DNA from: Lentisphaeria bacterium UBA1732
Lineage (GTDB): Bacteria > Verrucomicrobiota > Lentisphaeria > Victivallales > UBA1829
Length of the DNA: 64,000 bases
Assembly: GCA_002315855.1 (NCBI GenBank)
Contig: DCIG01000040.1
Coordinates: 95,187 to 159,186 of the forward strand
Direction: 5' to 3'
Shown: piece after piece, positions 53,656 to 63,368 of the stretch
How the letters are laid out: each line of letters opens with the position of its first letter
Numbering within the stretch: position 1 is the first letter of the stretch
The notes under the pieces: generated by a model
Database searches by the model: none
What the model saw: only the letters and a program-made list of their open reading frames with translations
Told to the model about the DNA's origin: nothing
Made by a program: the position numbers and the translations under genes

Positions 53656-55428
53656 CTATGGGTGGGCGGTTGAGGGAGAGGAAGAAAGCGGAATGGTGCG
53701 GACGGTCTCGCGGAAGACTTTTTCACGGGCCTCCTCAAATTCCTGAATTTTCTTTTCACGGGCTTGCCTGGATTCGTCTTTCAATGGACCGTTATAATCC
53801 TGAAAGACTTTGATTGCCTCACTCCATTTCCCCTCTTTGAGAGCAGGAGAAACACTTTCAGTGAGTTTGGAAATCAAATTATCAATCCATTTATCGCGGG
53901 CATGTTCGAGCTGAATAATCCATTTTGCGGCCTCTATTTCAAAATCGGGGGAAGACTTGGCAAAACCTTTCAATTCATCAATCAGCAAATCAAAGCCGTT
54001 TCCGGAGGCAATTGCATTCCGAGCTTTCTCCACACATTCGTTGAAAAGGAGGCGGGACTTGCTGTTTGCCGAATGGACCTCTGCACTGGTAATCGTAATA
54101 TTCGCTTCCGCCGCAAAATCCACAGCAGGAAGGGAGGCTTTCTCCATGGGGGACGATTCATTGTCATTGAAGATTCCGGAAGCAGGCAGGCTGTTCAATC
54201 CTTCGTTTTTCTGCGTCTGCTTCGCATTTTCCGCGGCAAGACGATTTCTCTTCAGCTTAATCTGGTGATTCAGGAGCAAAGCCGTACAGATGATACACCC
54301 GACAAGAGCAACGGCAGCCATGGCAAAAAGTTTTGTCCGGAAAACATTGTCGCGAATGCGTTCGGATGATGATTGCAAAACCGAACCGCTGATGTCCAGC
54401 CGTGCGGACGGAAGCGGCTGACCATTCAGGAACGCATCCAAATCGAGCAGGAGTTCCGCCGGAGAATCATAACGGGCATTGCGGTTTTTCTGAATGCAGG
54501 TCATGACGATATAATCGAAGTCAATGGAGAGTTCCGGGGCAAAATCACTGGGCACGACAGGTTCCTGCATCAGAAGCAAAGTGCGGAACATCTCTTTGTC
54601 CGCGGCTTCAATGGGAAGATGTCCAGTAACAAGCTGGTACATGGTTACACCGAGGGAATAAATATCAGCGCGACTGTCGCAGGAAGCGGCATTGAGGAGC
54701 TGTTCGGGCGGCATGAACTCCAATGTGCCAAGGGAATACATCTGCCCGGTCAAAGTCTGCACATCAGGCTGAAAAACTTTTCCGGAATTGTGGTTCGATT
54801 TGTTTTCGGCTTCCTGTTTTGCCAGTCCCAAGTCAGAAAGTTTGAACTGACCATCCGCAGAAATCATGATATTATCGGGTTTGATGTCGCGATGAACAAT
54901 TCCGTGTTTATCGGCGGCAATCAACCCAAGGCAGACGGAACGAGCAATCTGAATGGTCTCCTCCGCAGAAAAAGTACCGTGGGCCTGCTGAAGATCAAAG
55001 AGTGTGCCGCCACTCAAAAACTCCATCACAAGATAAGGGACTTTCGTTCGGGGGTCTTTGCCGAACTCATACACTTTCACGATATTCGGATGATTCATAT
55101 CCGCGCAGATACAGGCGGCTTTGGCGAAACGTCTGCAGAAATCCCGGTCATCGGCGTACTCCGGCTTCGGGAGCTTGATGGCAACAGGGATATTCAATTC
55201 GGGATGAATGCCCTCATATACCAGGCACATGCCCCCGCTTCCGACATAGCGTTTCACGGGATAGCGTCCGATTTGTGCAGGAGGCGGCTCATCGGGGAAT
55301 GAATAATCCTGCAAAACAGAATCATCATCCAGCGTAAACCCGGCACCGCAGATACACTCCGCCCTGCGTCCACGCTCCACATGGACAATGTCGCTTATTT
55401 TTCCGCATTTCGGGCACTGTATTTTCAT
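53656..55428 (-). CDS. Eukaryote-type Ser/Thr protein kinase with N-terminal zinc ribbon and one membrane segment
   Basis: 590 residues. CPKCGK and CICGAG at residues 5-30 form a zinc-ribbon-like start. The kinase domain (about 55-320) has a Gly-rich loop GSGGMCLVYEG, Lys85 in VAIKLP, catalytic HRDIKPDN (Asp181), the metal DLG at 199-201 in place of DFG, and a DIYSLGVTMYQLVTGHLP helix. A single membrane helix lies at about 368-387 (AMAAVALVGCIICTALLL), then a coiled-coil, charged external part of about 200 residues. Such kinases sense envelope state in PVC bacteria. It sits between murG and sppA, suggesting a link to division or envelope control. Confidence 0.9.
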   Translation of the reverse strand: MKIQCPKCGKISDIVHVERGRRAECICGAGFTLDDDSVLQDYSFPDEPPPAQIGRYPVKRYVGSGGMCLVYEGIHPELNIPVAIKLPKPEYADDRDFCRRFAKAACICADMNHPNIVKVYEFGKDPRTKVPYLVMEFLSGGTLFDLQQAHGTFSAEETIQIARSVCLGLIAADKHGIVHRDIKPDNIMISADGQFKLSDLGLAKQEAENKSNHNSGKVFQPDVQTLTGQMYSLGTLEFMPPEQLLNAASCDSRADIYSLGVTMYQLVTGHLPIEAADKEMFRTLLLMQEPVVPSDFAPELSIDFDYIVMTCIQKNRNARYDSPAELLLDLDAFLNGQPLPSARLDISGSVLQSSSERIRDNVFRTKLFAMAAVALVGCIICTALLLNHQIKLKRNRLAAENAKQTQKNEGLNSLPASGIFNDNESSPMEKASLPAVDFAAEANITITSAEVHSANSKSRLLFNECVEKARNAIASGNGFDLLIDELKGFAKSSPDFEIEAAKWIIQLEHARDKWIDNLISKLTESVSPALKEGKWSEAIKVFQDYNGPLKDESRQAREKKIQEFEEAREKVFRETVRTIPLSSSPSTAHP

Positions 55429-55466
55429 GATAAAAACCTGTCAGACACAAGATATTTTCAACGAGA

Positions 55467-56615
55467 TTACTTCGCGGCGGCAAGCATTCTGTCAATCATG
55501 GAGGTAACATTGCCGGCGGCATCGGGAACAGCCATTTTTCCCGCATTCAAACCGGCGCGGCGGAATTTTTCGGGCTCATTCAGGAAATCGCGAATTATGG
55601 AACGGAACATTTCCGGCGAGCAGTCTTTATTCGCAACGACACGAGCGGCACCCAGTTTTTCCAAAAGTGCAGCATTGTCATCCTGATGAAGTTCTGCTGC
55701 ATAGGGATACGGAACCAAAACGGCATAACGCCGGAACAGAGCGAGTTCGGAAACCGTACTGCCGCCGGAACGGCACACGACCAAATCAGCGGCAGTATAC
55801 AGGAGCTGCATTTTATCCGAAGATTCCAACGCAAGGGCATTGATGCCAAGCGTGCGGTATTTTTCGCGAATGGCCTCAAATTTTCCGGGACCGGAAAGAT
55901 GAATAACCTGAATTTTTTTCGCCGCAGGACAATCGTCAACGGGGATTGAAAAATTTTCATTGATTGCGGCGGCCCCCTGAGAACCGCCGAACACAAGAAC
56001 CGTAGGAGCTTCCGGCGAGAACGAAACACCAAAGGAAGAGTTAATCCGGGCAATGGCTTCCGCTTTGTCCGCCGGGACATCGTGAAGGAGATTACTGCGA
56101 AGAGGCAACCCCGTTACTTCCCATGGACAATGAAGTTTATCGGCATTCACGGCAGGGAACGAAAGTGCCATTCCAGCGGCGGCGCGGCTGAATATGCGAT
56201 TGGATTTGCCGATGCGGGCATTGCCATCGTGCAGAAAGAGAGGGATTTTCGCCAAAAACGCGGCGGCAGCGGCAGGACCAGACGCAAAAGACCCCATGGA
56301 AATCACAGCATCCGGCTTAAAGGTACGATAAAACGCGAGGCACTGAAAAATTCCGCGAAGCTGTTTCACCATAAAACGAGCCAAAGATACGGGCGATTTG
56401 CCGACGGGCGCACAATCCGCAAACTGAACGGCGATTCCGCGTTCTGCGGCTTTTTCAGCCTGTGCCGCGACATGTCTGCCGCCAAGAATCAGGCGAACTT
56501 CGCCGCCATGCTCCTGAAAGGAAACAGCAATGCTGAGACCGGGATTAAAATGACCGCCTGTACCGCCGCAGCTGACGGCAAGGCGTTTCAGGTTATGGAA
56601 AGAATGTTCACTCAT
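55467..56615 (-). CDS. murG: UDP-GlcNAc:undecaprenyl-pyrophosphoryl-MurNAc-pentapeptide GlcNAc transferase MurG
   Basis: 382 residues. MurG adds GlcNAc to lipid I to make lipid II on the cytoplasmic face. The N-terminal loop VSCGGTGGHFNPGLSIA, the FGGSQGAAAINE second glycine loop and VVCRSGGSTVSELALF are the GT28 marks; PYPYAAELHQDDNAALLEKLGAARVV follows as usual. Its start overlaps the ftsW stop by four bases (ATGA), so the two are translationally coupled. Confidence 0.95.
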   Translation of the reverse strand: MSEHSFHNLKRLAVSCGGTGGHFNPGLSIAVSFQEHGGEVRLILGGRHVAAQAEKAAERGIAVQFADCAPVGKSPVSLARFMVKQLRGIFQCLAFYRTFKPDAVISMGSFASGPAAAAAFLAKIPLFLHDGNARIGKSNRIFSRAAAGMALSFPAVNADKLHCPWEVTGLPLRSNLLHDVPADKAEAIARINSSFGVSFSPEAPTVLVFGGSQGAAAINENFSIPVDDCPAAKKIQVIHLSGPGKFEAIREKYRTLGINALALESSDKMQLLYTAADLVVCRSGGSTVSELALFRRYAVLVPYPYAAELHQDDNAALLEKLGAARVVANKDCSPEMFRSIIRDFLNEPEKFRRAGLNAGKMAVPDAAGNVTSMIDRMLAAAK

Positions 56616-57841
56616 ATTTCAGCAACTTTCTTTTCTCCGGAACGAAACGATGAGAAAAAGCAGATAATACGATTTTTCGCCCAGCAGAGCAGAGAATCCG
56701 CATAATTCGGATAGACAGAATCAATGCCAATGCTGACGACACAGGAAATCGCGACCATGCAGGTAATCAGATTACTGCCGCCATAACTGATCATCGGAGC
56801 AGACATGCCCTTGGTGGGCAATGCCGCGCAAATCACACCGATATTAATCATGGCCTGAATCGCAATAAACGTCATCATCCCGAATGCGATTAATTTGTTC
56901 TGCCGGTGAGGGGCTTTTGCGGCAATCGCAAGCCCAAGCAAAACCAGAAGCAAATACGCAAGAATGGTCAGGATGAGAAATACGAAACCAAGTTCCTCCC
57001 CGACGACAGCCAGAATAAAGTCGGTATGCGCTTCGGGAAGATATTTCAGCTTCAGACGGCTTTCACCGAACCCCAGCCCAAGCCATTCGCCCGACCCCAA
57101 AGCCAGAAGAGACTGAAACAGCTGATACCCGGCGCCATCACTGACCGCTTCCGGGTTGAGGAATGAAGTCAAACGCTTGGCGCGCATGGCATCGAATTTC
57201 AGGAAATACCACAATGCCGCAGGCGGCAGAAGCAAGACGACAGGCAGGAGGTAACGAAGACGCATTCCGGCAACAAAGAGCATGGAAAGGAACAACAAAC
57301 CAAGCAGAACCGAAGTACCCAGGTCTTTTCCCAGGAAGACAAGTCCAATGACAGGCAAGACCCAAATGGAAATGGGGACAAGGACCTTTTTGAACGGTTC
57401 CGTTTCCAGAGCATGAGTACGCGAAGAAAGGAATTTCGCCATAAAAAGAGTAATCGCGACTTTGCAGAACTCGGACGGCTGAATGGAAACAGGCCCAAGA
57501 ATAATCCAGCGATGAGCACCGTTGATTTCCTTTGAGAAACGCGCAATCACCAACAGGACAGCCAAAACAATCAGGAAAATCGGACTCCAGTCAGACAGAC
57601 GCTTTGCACCAAGCACCAGAGTGGCGGCAGAAGCACAAAGGCCGAAGAACATCCAAACGAGCTGTTTCTTGAAGAAATCGTTGCCGGAGGTAACGTATGA
57701 AGTGGAATACAGCATCACCAATCCGAAAAAGAGGATTGCCGTGGCAATGATAATGAAAACCGCCAATGCAGGAATCACACTGTCGGTGTTATCCTGCGGC
57801 AGGTCATCCTGTTTTTTTTCAATGATAAGACGCTGTTTCAT
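56612..57841 (-). CDS. ftsW: Lipid II polymerase FtsW (SEDS family)
   Basis: 409 residues with about ten membrane segments. SEDS marks: GLVMLYSTSYVTSG in the first segment, INGAHRWIILGPVSIQPSEFCKVA, DLGTSVLLG and the conserved HTDFILAVVGEELGF and MINIGVICAALPTKGMSAPMISYGGSN. FtsW polymerises septal glycan with its partner PBP. The cognate PBP3 is not in the window. AGAGGG lies upstream of the ATG. Confidence 0.95.
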   Translation of the reverse strand: MKQRLIIEKKQDDLPQDNTDSVIPALAVFIIIATAILFFGLVMLYSTSYVTSGNDFFKKQLVWMFFGLCASAATLVLGAKRLSDWSPIFLIVLAVLLVIARFSKEINGAHRWIILGPVSIQPSEFCKVAITLFMAKFLSSRTHALETEPFKKVLVPISIWVLPVIGLVFLGKDLGTSVLLGLLFLSMLFVAGMRLRYLLPVVLLLPPAALWYFLKFDAMRAKRLTSFLNPEAVSDGAGYQLFQSLLALGSGEWLGLGFGESRLKLKYLPEAHTDFILAVVGEELGFVFLILTILAYLLLVLLGLAIAAKAPHRQNKLIAFGMMTFIAIQAMINIGVICAALPTKGMSAPMISYGGSNLITCMVAISCVVSIGIDSVYPNYADSLLCWAKNRIICFFSSFRSGEKKVAEI

Positions 57842-57859
57842 AATGATTCCCTCTGAAAA

Positions 57860-58609
57860 TCAGCCGAGGAGCAGAACACTGCAAAGAAGCAATGCCAGTT
57901 CCAGCAGATAACCGTAAGCCTGATAGCCGGAACGATCCACCGGAATTGTCCTGCGCCCGGCATACGGGACAAAATACATGGCAGAAGCCCCCGCGATGAA
58001 AAACGCAGAGATGATGCCGGCAAGGTCGAGCCACAAGGCAAGCAAAATGCCAATCACAGCAGAAACAATCAGAGCGCGTTTGCGGGCATCCGGATGAGCC
58101 GGCAGCAAATCACGTCCCGAAGGAGTAACCGCGGCACCAAGTTGAATCCGCCCGAAGTATGCAGCAGTGAACAGAATCATGAACCAGTAATTGCCGGAAC
58201 GCTGAATGAGCATCCCGATCAAGGCAAGTTTCAGGAAAAGCAAAAGCAGAGCGGCAACCGGAAATTCACGGTCGGCAACTTTGAACAAGCCTCCGGAAAG
58301 ACGTGGAAATCTGCGAATGGCAAACGCACTCGCCGCATTCAGCCCATCACCTCGCGTAACGAATTCCGACAAGGCCGTAATCAAAACAGAAGCCAGCAGA
58401 ATCCTCAGGAATGACGGATTCTGATGGAACGGGACAAGGAAAATGGCAATCAGAGAAAAAAGCAGGCCCATCACGAAACCGATGACGGGAAAATAGACGG
58501 GATACTGTTCGGGAACAGACTCATTATCCAAATGGACAAACGGAAGCGGATGCCCAGTGGCAATCTGCCATGAGGCGGCTGCTTCACGAAAAATGCAAGA
58601 CAAATTCAT
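57860..58609 (-). CDS. CobS-like (adenosylcobinamide-GDP ribazoletransferase-like) membrane protein, divergent
   Basis: 249 residues with about six membrane segments. PVYFPVIGFVMGLLFSL near residue 38 and a TRGDGLNAASAFAI stretch near residue 85 look like the first two conserved parts of CobS, and the C-terminal VDRSGYQAYGYLLELALLL lines up with the GDTLGA-x-EL end. But the usual H-x-DGLADTADA acids are mostly missing, so it may not transfer alpha-ribazole. It overlaps the acyltransferase gene upstream by four bases (ATGA). No other cobalamin genes are nearby, which suggests another role. Confidence 0.5.
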   Translation of the reverse strand: MNLSCIFREAAASWQIATGHPLPFVHLDNESVPEQYPVYFPVIGFVMGLLFSLIAIFLVPFHQNPSFLRILLASVLITALSEFVTRGDGLNAASAFAIRRFPRLSGGLFKVADREFPVAALLLLFLKLALIGMLIQRSGNYWFMILFTAAYFGRIQLGAAVTPSGRDLLPAHPDARKRALIVSAVIGILLALWLDLAGIISAFFIAGASAMYFVPYAGRRTIPVDRSGYQAYGYLLELALLLCSVLLLG

Positions 58610-59397
58610 TCTCCATACTCCTTGCGGCGGTCAGGCTGAAAATGTTCTTCGTAGGATTTCATCATAAGGTCGCGAACTTCCGCCGCAAGCTCCTTGCGAT
58701 TGAGGTCGCGCGGCATCACCTGAGGCAGGATGTAAATATCACAAACTGTTTTGCTGTTTCCCAGAAACTCCCACAAATGAGGCATGAGTTCCGCATTGCC
58801 GACCCAGCAAGGGTGGATTTCGCCATCGGCAGGATGATACAGGGAAATCATGGGTTGAATGGGAATCTGTGTCCCGACAACCGTTTCAAAGGACGTGGTT
58901 TTGAAAGGGAGAAGCCCGTTTCTGCCATCCGTGGTCGTACCTTCGGGATAGACAATCAACGGGATTTTATTGTTGAGGGTTTCGCGGAAAAGCTGCATGG
59001 CATTGGCAGAAGCCTGTTTGGATTTGCGGTCAATCCAAATGGGACGAATCAAATCGACATACCATCCAAGGACAGGCCAGTTTCGGATTTCGATTTTCGG
59101 AGTAAAACGGGCACCGAACACAGAGGCATGAACAAAGACGTCCGTGTAACTCTGGTGATTTGCCACAATCAAGCCGCCATTCCGCAGATACGGTTCGCGG
59201 TCGCCATGGACGTTGACTTTAATGCCCAGAATGTATGCGAGACCGCTTCCCCAAATCTGAGTTTGGCGGGTCATACGCAAAATGCAATGATTTTTTTCGT
59301 ACAGATACCGGATCGGAATGCTCACAAGTCCATGAAAAACCGCCCAAAGCAAAACGGCAATACTTCGATACAGTCTGCGAAAACAACGAATCACCAT
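58606..59397 (-). CDS. 1-acyl-sn-glycerol-3-phosphate-type acyltransferase (PlsC/OlsA-like)
   Basis: 263 residues with an N-terminal hydrophobic segment. The H-x4-D motif is NHQSYTD (His81, Asp86) and the second conserved block is YPEGTTTDG (near residue 165). The family acylates lysophosphatidate or, as OlsA, lyso-ornithine lipid. It overlaps the olsB-like gene by seven bases, which favours the OlsA role. The housekeeping PlsC could also be this gene. Confidence 0.85.
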   Translation of the reverse strand: MVIRCFRRLYRSIAVLLWAVFHGLVSIPIRYLYEKNHCILRMTRQTQIWGSGLAYILGIKVNVHGDREPYLRNGGLIVANHQSYTDVFVHASVFGARFTPKIEIRNWPVLGWYVDLIRPIWIDRKSKQASANAMQLFRETLNNKIPLIVYPEGTTTDGRNGLLPFKTTSFETVVGTQIPIQPMISLYHPADGEIHPCWVGNAELMPHLWEFLGNSKTVCDIYILPQVMPRDLNRKELAAEVRDLMMKSYEEHFQPDRRKEYGE

Positions 59398-60230
59398 AAA
59401 TCATCTCCCCGCACAGGACGGCCATCAGGAAACATATGCTGCACGACACGTCCCGGCATATTGTAAACATCAAGAAGAACCAGTAAATCAGCGGTATCAA
59501 AATCACGGTCAAATGCAGGCTCGCCGATAATTTTGCAACCAAGATTCAAATAACCGCGCAAAAGCGAAGGAATTTCGTGCTTCATATCAGGATGGGAAGC
59601 ACGATAGGCGGCGATACGGTCTTCCGCAGGACGCGGCATCGCAAATTCAGGAGTCGTCTTCATCAGGAAACGACTGGAAATGCACCCCATTTCCTTGAGG
59701 TAATCAAAGGATGCCCAAGCAGATTCAAACGTAGGAGCAAAAAAGGAAACACACCCCATGAGATAGCGGCTATCCGTGCGAAGCATCATCGCGGCAATGC
59801 CCTGCCACAGCAAGCTGAGAACAGCAGAATTGCGAAAGTCCATGGCAACACCGGTACGTCCGATTTCCATGAGACGCGGAAGAATCGAATCGGGAATGTT
59901 TTCAAACACATACTCATGAGAAGAATACATATCGGAGAACTGATTGCCCGGATGTCCGATAATGCGATAGGTGCCAATCACACGGCTGTTTTTTTCTTCC
60001 TGCACAATCAAATGCACGGATTTCTCATCGAATTCATCCACATCAATGGCTTCGGGGTCAGGAGCTTCGTGCTGTCCATGTTCGATATGGAAAACCTGAT
60101 AACGCAATCTGAGAGCATCCCGGATTTCCTCTTCCGTGGAAGCGACGGAAATCCGATAGGGAGAGCGTTCAGCAATCAAGGGCGGAGTTGCGATTTTCTT
60201 GAAAAAGGCTGTGTTCAATTGGTGTTTCAT
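59391..60230 (-). CDS. OlsB-like ornithine-acyl-ACP N-acyltransferase (GNAT fold)
   Basis: 279 residues from the ATG of MKHQLNTAFF, with AGGAAATC upstream. LRLRYQVFHIEHGQ, VGTYRI-like and EIGRTGVAMDFRNSAVLSLLWQGIAAMM, FGCVSFF-like segments are those of the OlsB/COG3176 group, which transfer a 3-hydroxyacyl group from ACP to ornithine (or another amino acid) in the first step of ornithine-lipid synthesis. The adjacent acyltransferase would finish the lipid. The amino-acid substrate cannot be proven by sequence. Confidence 0.85.
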   Translation of the reverse strand: MKHQLNTAFFKKIATPPLIAERSPYRISVASTEEEIRDALRLRYQVFHIEHGQHEAPDPEAIDVDEFDEKSVHLIVQEEKNSRVIGTYRIIGHPGNQFSDMYSSHEYVFENIPDSILPRLMEIGRTGVAMDFRNSAVLSLLWQGIAAMMLRTDSRYLMGCVSFFAPTFESAWASFDYLKEMGCISSRFLMKTTPEFAMPRPAEDRIAAYRASHPDMKHEIPSLLRGYLNLGCKIIGEPAFDRDFDTADLLVLLDVYNMPGRVVQHMFPDGRPVRGDDLW

Positions 60231-60439
60231 GCCATGATTTCCTGAATGGATGTGTTCTTTTCCAAACAAAAAGTTTGAATCGTTATCTTGCTGCTGTCGG
60301 CAAAACCATTCATCAGAGCCGATTTCCAAAGAGACAGATTGCGAAAGAAAAAGTCTGAACGAATGAAGCGAATCGAATCAACCATTAATGTAACGCCCAT
60401 AGGGACATTTTTCAAACGGAGAATGGTCTTTTTTATAAT

Positions 60440-60462
60440 AAAAAGCGCGAGCGCGTCTTTTT
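60440..60462 (-). terminator. Possible terminator or processing hairpin after dnaG
   Basis: On the minus strand AAAAAGACGCG pairs with CGCGCTTTTT-type sequence around CTC, followed by ATTATAAAAAA. It is 20-40 bp after the dnaG stop, in the 250-bp gap before olsB. Confidence 0.5.
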
Positions 60463-60480
60463 CATACGGGAAAGACAACT

Positions 60481-62421
60481 TTATTTCACGGGATATTTTT
60501 CGGAAAGAGACAGCAATTCCTTTGAAATTCCGGTAATGCGAAGGACGGCGGCGTTCCGTTCTTCCTGAGGGACATCAGGATTTTTCGCCTTGTCAATGAG
60601 GCGAGCGCGTTCCTGCATAAGGTAATGATTCAATATGGAACGGAGACAGGAATTATAGCTGGAACGGCGGAAGTCATCCAAGGATGCAAGCCATGCTTCG
60701 TATTCGGGGGTATTTTCCTGCGGGGACGCGGGTTGACCATCTTGTCCGGCACAGCCCAGCGGCATCAAAGGAGCAGACAGGAGTTCCGCAAGTTCAGAGA
60801 CATCTTCGCCAGTCTGATTGAGGCGGTTGAAAATGCCATCGCATTTGCCATCCCATTCGTCATTCATGGCGGTCTGAATCATGTATTCCACAGATTTCGC
60901 GACAGGAGAAGAACCAAGCGAACCGGGCGGCAAATCGCGGGAGGCGGCTTCGGCAAACTCCTTGCTGCAGCACACAAGCTGAAGCAAAACGGCAAGGGCT
61001 TTGTCCATGGATTTATCGGGCTTTTTGAGAGCGGGCCCCGGAGTCGCCTCCTGCCGGACGAGCTGCGCCTGAAAACGGTCGCCTCCCAATGACCGTCTTT
61101 GAACAACCGACCGGATGGAGTCGATGGAAACGGAGAGTTTATTCGCCAGCCAGTCGATATAAAAATCACGTGTAATCTCATTGTCGAGCTGAAGAATCCA
61201 GCGCACGACGTCATTTGCGGCGGCAGATTTGCCGGAGGGAACGGAGACATCGTATTTCTGCGAGGCACATGTGAGCGCGAACTCAAAGAAATCAACAGCC
61301 TCCGCGGCAGTCTTCTCCAAAGCCTCTGCGCCGAATTTCGCAAGCGTCTCGTCCGCATCTTTCGCCCCCTGATACAGGGCGACTTTCAGGTTGAAGCCCA
61401 AGGGAAGCAAAATTGCGGCATCTTTGAAAACGGCTTCATGTCCCGCAGAGTCATTGTCAAGCGCCAGAACGACATTCTGGGTGTGGCGTTTCAGAATCAT
61501 CGCCTGCTCCGCCGTAAATGCAGTACCCTGCGGAGCGACCGCATGTGTCAGTCCGGCACGATGCCAGGCAATGGTGTCCAGCTGACCTTCGCACAAAATC
61601 ACGGCATTCGCTTTCGGGATGGAAGTACGGGCGAAATTCAAAGCGTACAGGAGACGCCCTTTGCGGAAAATCGGAGATTCGGGGGAGTTGACGTATTTCC
61701 AGCCTTTCGGGTCTTTCTCAATGGAACGCGCACTGAATCCGACGATACGCCCCTGTTCATTCCAAATGGGGAAGACCAGGCGGTTGCGGAAGCGGTCATA
61801 TATATGATTCGAGCCGTCCTCCTTGCTGGAAACAATGCCGGAAGTACGCAGTTCATCATCAATGAAGCCGTTTTTATGAGCAAACTGAATCGCACTGTCC
61901 CAGGCATCAGGAGCGGCGCCAATCATAAAGCGGGCGGCAATATCATCCGGCAAGCCGCGGGTCTTGAAATATGCGGCAACTGGAGAATCAGGATGTTCCA
62001 GCAGATTCCGGCGGTAAAATTCGGCAATTTTTTCGTGAAGAGTACAGAGGCGTTCTCTGGAACCGTAAATGACCTGTCCGGGGAAAGATTCATTTTTCTT
62101 TCCCGCAAACTGACCGGGGACAGGATCGGGAATGTAAACACCGAAACGTTTCGCCAGCAGCTCTGCGGCATCCGCGAAGCCGAGCTGCTCCATCTCCATG
62201 ACAAAATTAAAAACGTTGCCGCCTTTTCCACAGCCGAAGCATTTGAAAATCTGACGCCCCGCATTTACGGTGAAAGACGGGGTTTTCTCATGGTGGAACG
62301 GACAACAGGCTTTCCACGTCATGCCCATTTTTTTCAGAGTCGGGACATAAGACTGCACGACTTCAACAATATCGGCACGCAGTCGGATTTGCTCCAGGAC
62401 ATCTTCAGGAATCAGCGGCAT
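60481..62421 (-). CDS. dnaG: DNA primase DnaG
   Basis: 646 residues. It makes RNA primers at the replication fork. The N-terminal CHC2 zinc finger (CCPFHHEKTPSF then KCFGCGKGGNVF) is intact; the RNA-polymerase core has the GFSARSIE and NSPESPIFRKG segments and the TOPRIM domain has VILCEGQLDTIAWHRAG and VLALDNDSAGHEA. The C-terminal DnaB-binding part is less conserved. It starts 19 bp after the TPR gene. rpsU and rpoD, its classical partners, are absent. Confidence 0.95.
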   Translation of the reverse strand: MPLIPEDVLEQIRLRADIVEVVQSYVPTLKKMGMTWKACCPFHHEKTPSFTVNAGRQIFKCFGCGKGGNVFNFVMEMEQLGFADAAELLAKRFGVYIPDPVPGQFAGKKNESFPGQVIYGSRERLCTLHEKIAEFYRRNLLEHPDSPVAAYFKTRGLPDDIAARFMIGAAPDAWDSAIQFAHKNGFIDDELRTSGIVSSKEDGSNHIYDRFRNRLVFPIWNEQGRIVGFSARSIEKDPKGWKYVNSPESPIFRKGRLLYALNFARTSIPKANAVILCEGQLDTIAWHRAGLTHAVAPQGTAFTAEQAMILKRHTQNVVLALDNDSAGHEAVFKDAAILLPLGFNLKVALYQGAKDADETLAKFGAEALEKTAAEAVDFFEFALTCASQKYDVSVPSGKSAAANDVVRWILQLDNEITRDFYIDWLANKLSVSIDSIRSVVQRRSLGGDRFQAQLVRQEATPGPALKKPDKSMDKALAVLLQLVCCSKEFAEAASRDLPPGSLGSSPVAKSVEYMIQTAMNDEWDGKCDGIFNRLNQTGEDVSELAELLSAPLMPLGCAGQDGQPASPQENTPEYEAWLASLDDFRRSSYNSCLRSILNHYLMQERARLIDKAKNPDVPQEERNAAVLRITGISKELLSLSEKYPVK

Positions 62422-62440
62422 AGGAAAGCCCGGCTTTCAA

Positions 62441-63202
62441 TCAAAGCCCGCGAATCATATCCAGACGGGTTGCCACGGCAAGGCATTCCGCCTCCAATGC
62501 GACCTGATTGGAAGCAAGGCGGAGGAAATTGCTGTAATAAGTACGAGCCGCAGCCATATCCCCAAGCTGGTAATCGTTGATGATCGCCATATTGAGGTAG
62601 AGCAGAGGATTTGCACTGTCCAGCGTAATCGCCTGCTGCATGAGGGCAAGGGATTTGCGGGCTTTGCCCTGCATGACCAAAAGGACAGCCATTTCATTGT
62701 AAAGGACAGAATTTTTTGAGAACTGGGGGAGAGATACGAGCTTGGAATAAGCATCGAGAGCATCCCCGATATTCTGGCGGGATTTTGCACGGGCAAGGAG
62801 AACAAGAGTATTCGCATCATCGGGGCGAAGTTCGGAGGCAATCGTCAAAGGACGAATGGCATATTCATACTTGTTTTGTTTGCAGTACATGCGGCCGAGG
62901 GTGTAATTTGCAAGGAAGCTGTCAGGGAACGCCTCCGCCGCAGTAATCGCCCGCGTCAGAGCTTCGTCCTCCTGATTATTCTGTTCCATCGCCAAAATGA
63001 GCTGAATCTCGGATGCCGCATGTCCGGGAGCCTTGTCGACAGAACGTTTTGCATATTTCAGAGCATCCGCCCATTCTGCACGTTCCGCACTGGCAATGGA
63101 TTTCGACAGGTATTCATCCGCACTCGGCGCAGGACCGCAGGACACGGCACCTGCGGCAATACATGCAGCCGCACAAAGTGAATAAAAGAATGTTTTCATC
63201 AT
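62441..63202 (-). CDS. TPR-repeat lipoprotein
   Basis: 253 residues (ATGATG start with GGAG about eight bases upstream). Signal peptide ending in AGAVSC (lipidated Cys22). The rest is made of about five tetratricopeptide repeats, for example WADALKYAKRSVDKAPGHAA, FLANYTLGRMYCKQNKYEYA and SLALMQQAITLDSANPLLYLNMA. Such lipoproteins are scaffolds for envelope complexes. It leads into dnaG; the biological link is unknown. Confidence 0.85.
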   Translation of the reverse strand: MMKTFFYSLCAAACIAAGAVSCGPAPSADEYLSKSIASAERAEWADALKYAKRSVDKAPGHAASEIQLILAMEQNNQEDEALTRAITAAEAFPDSFLANYTLGRMYCKQNKYEYAIRPLTIASELRPDDANTLVLLARAKSRQNIGDALDAYSKLVSLPQFSKNSVLYNEMAVLLVMQGKARKSLALMQQAITLDSANPLLYLNMAIINDYQLGDMAAARTYYSNFLRLASNQVALEAECLAVATRLDMIRGL

Positions 63203-63368
63203 GAAATGACTCCGAAAATGCCTGAAAAAATACGAAAGACACCTCTGCACATCCATGGACAGAATCCAAAAAAGCTGTCAGGAAAAGATACGGGGGAAAG
63301 AGGTGTTCTGAGGTTCAATCAAAGGGAACGAAACGGATAGAAAAACTCCATGTTCCTTTCGAGAAAAC

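Noticed and set aside
60227..60478. An 83-codon minus-strand frame in the dnaG-olsB gap that ends in the olsB start
   Set aside because: It begins with TTG, has no ribosome-binding site, matches nothing known, and a terminator-like hairpin lies at its start. The gap is better read as leader sequence.
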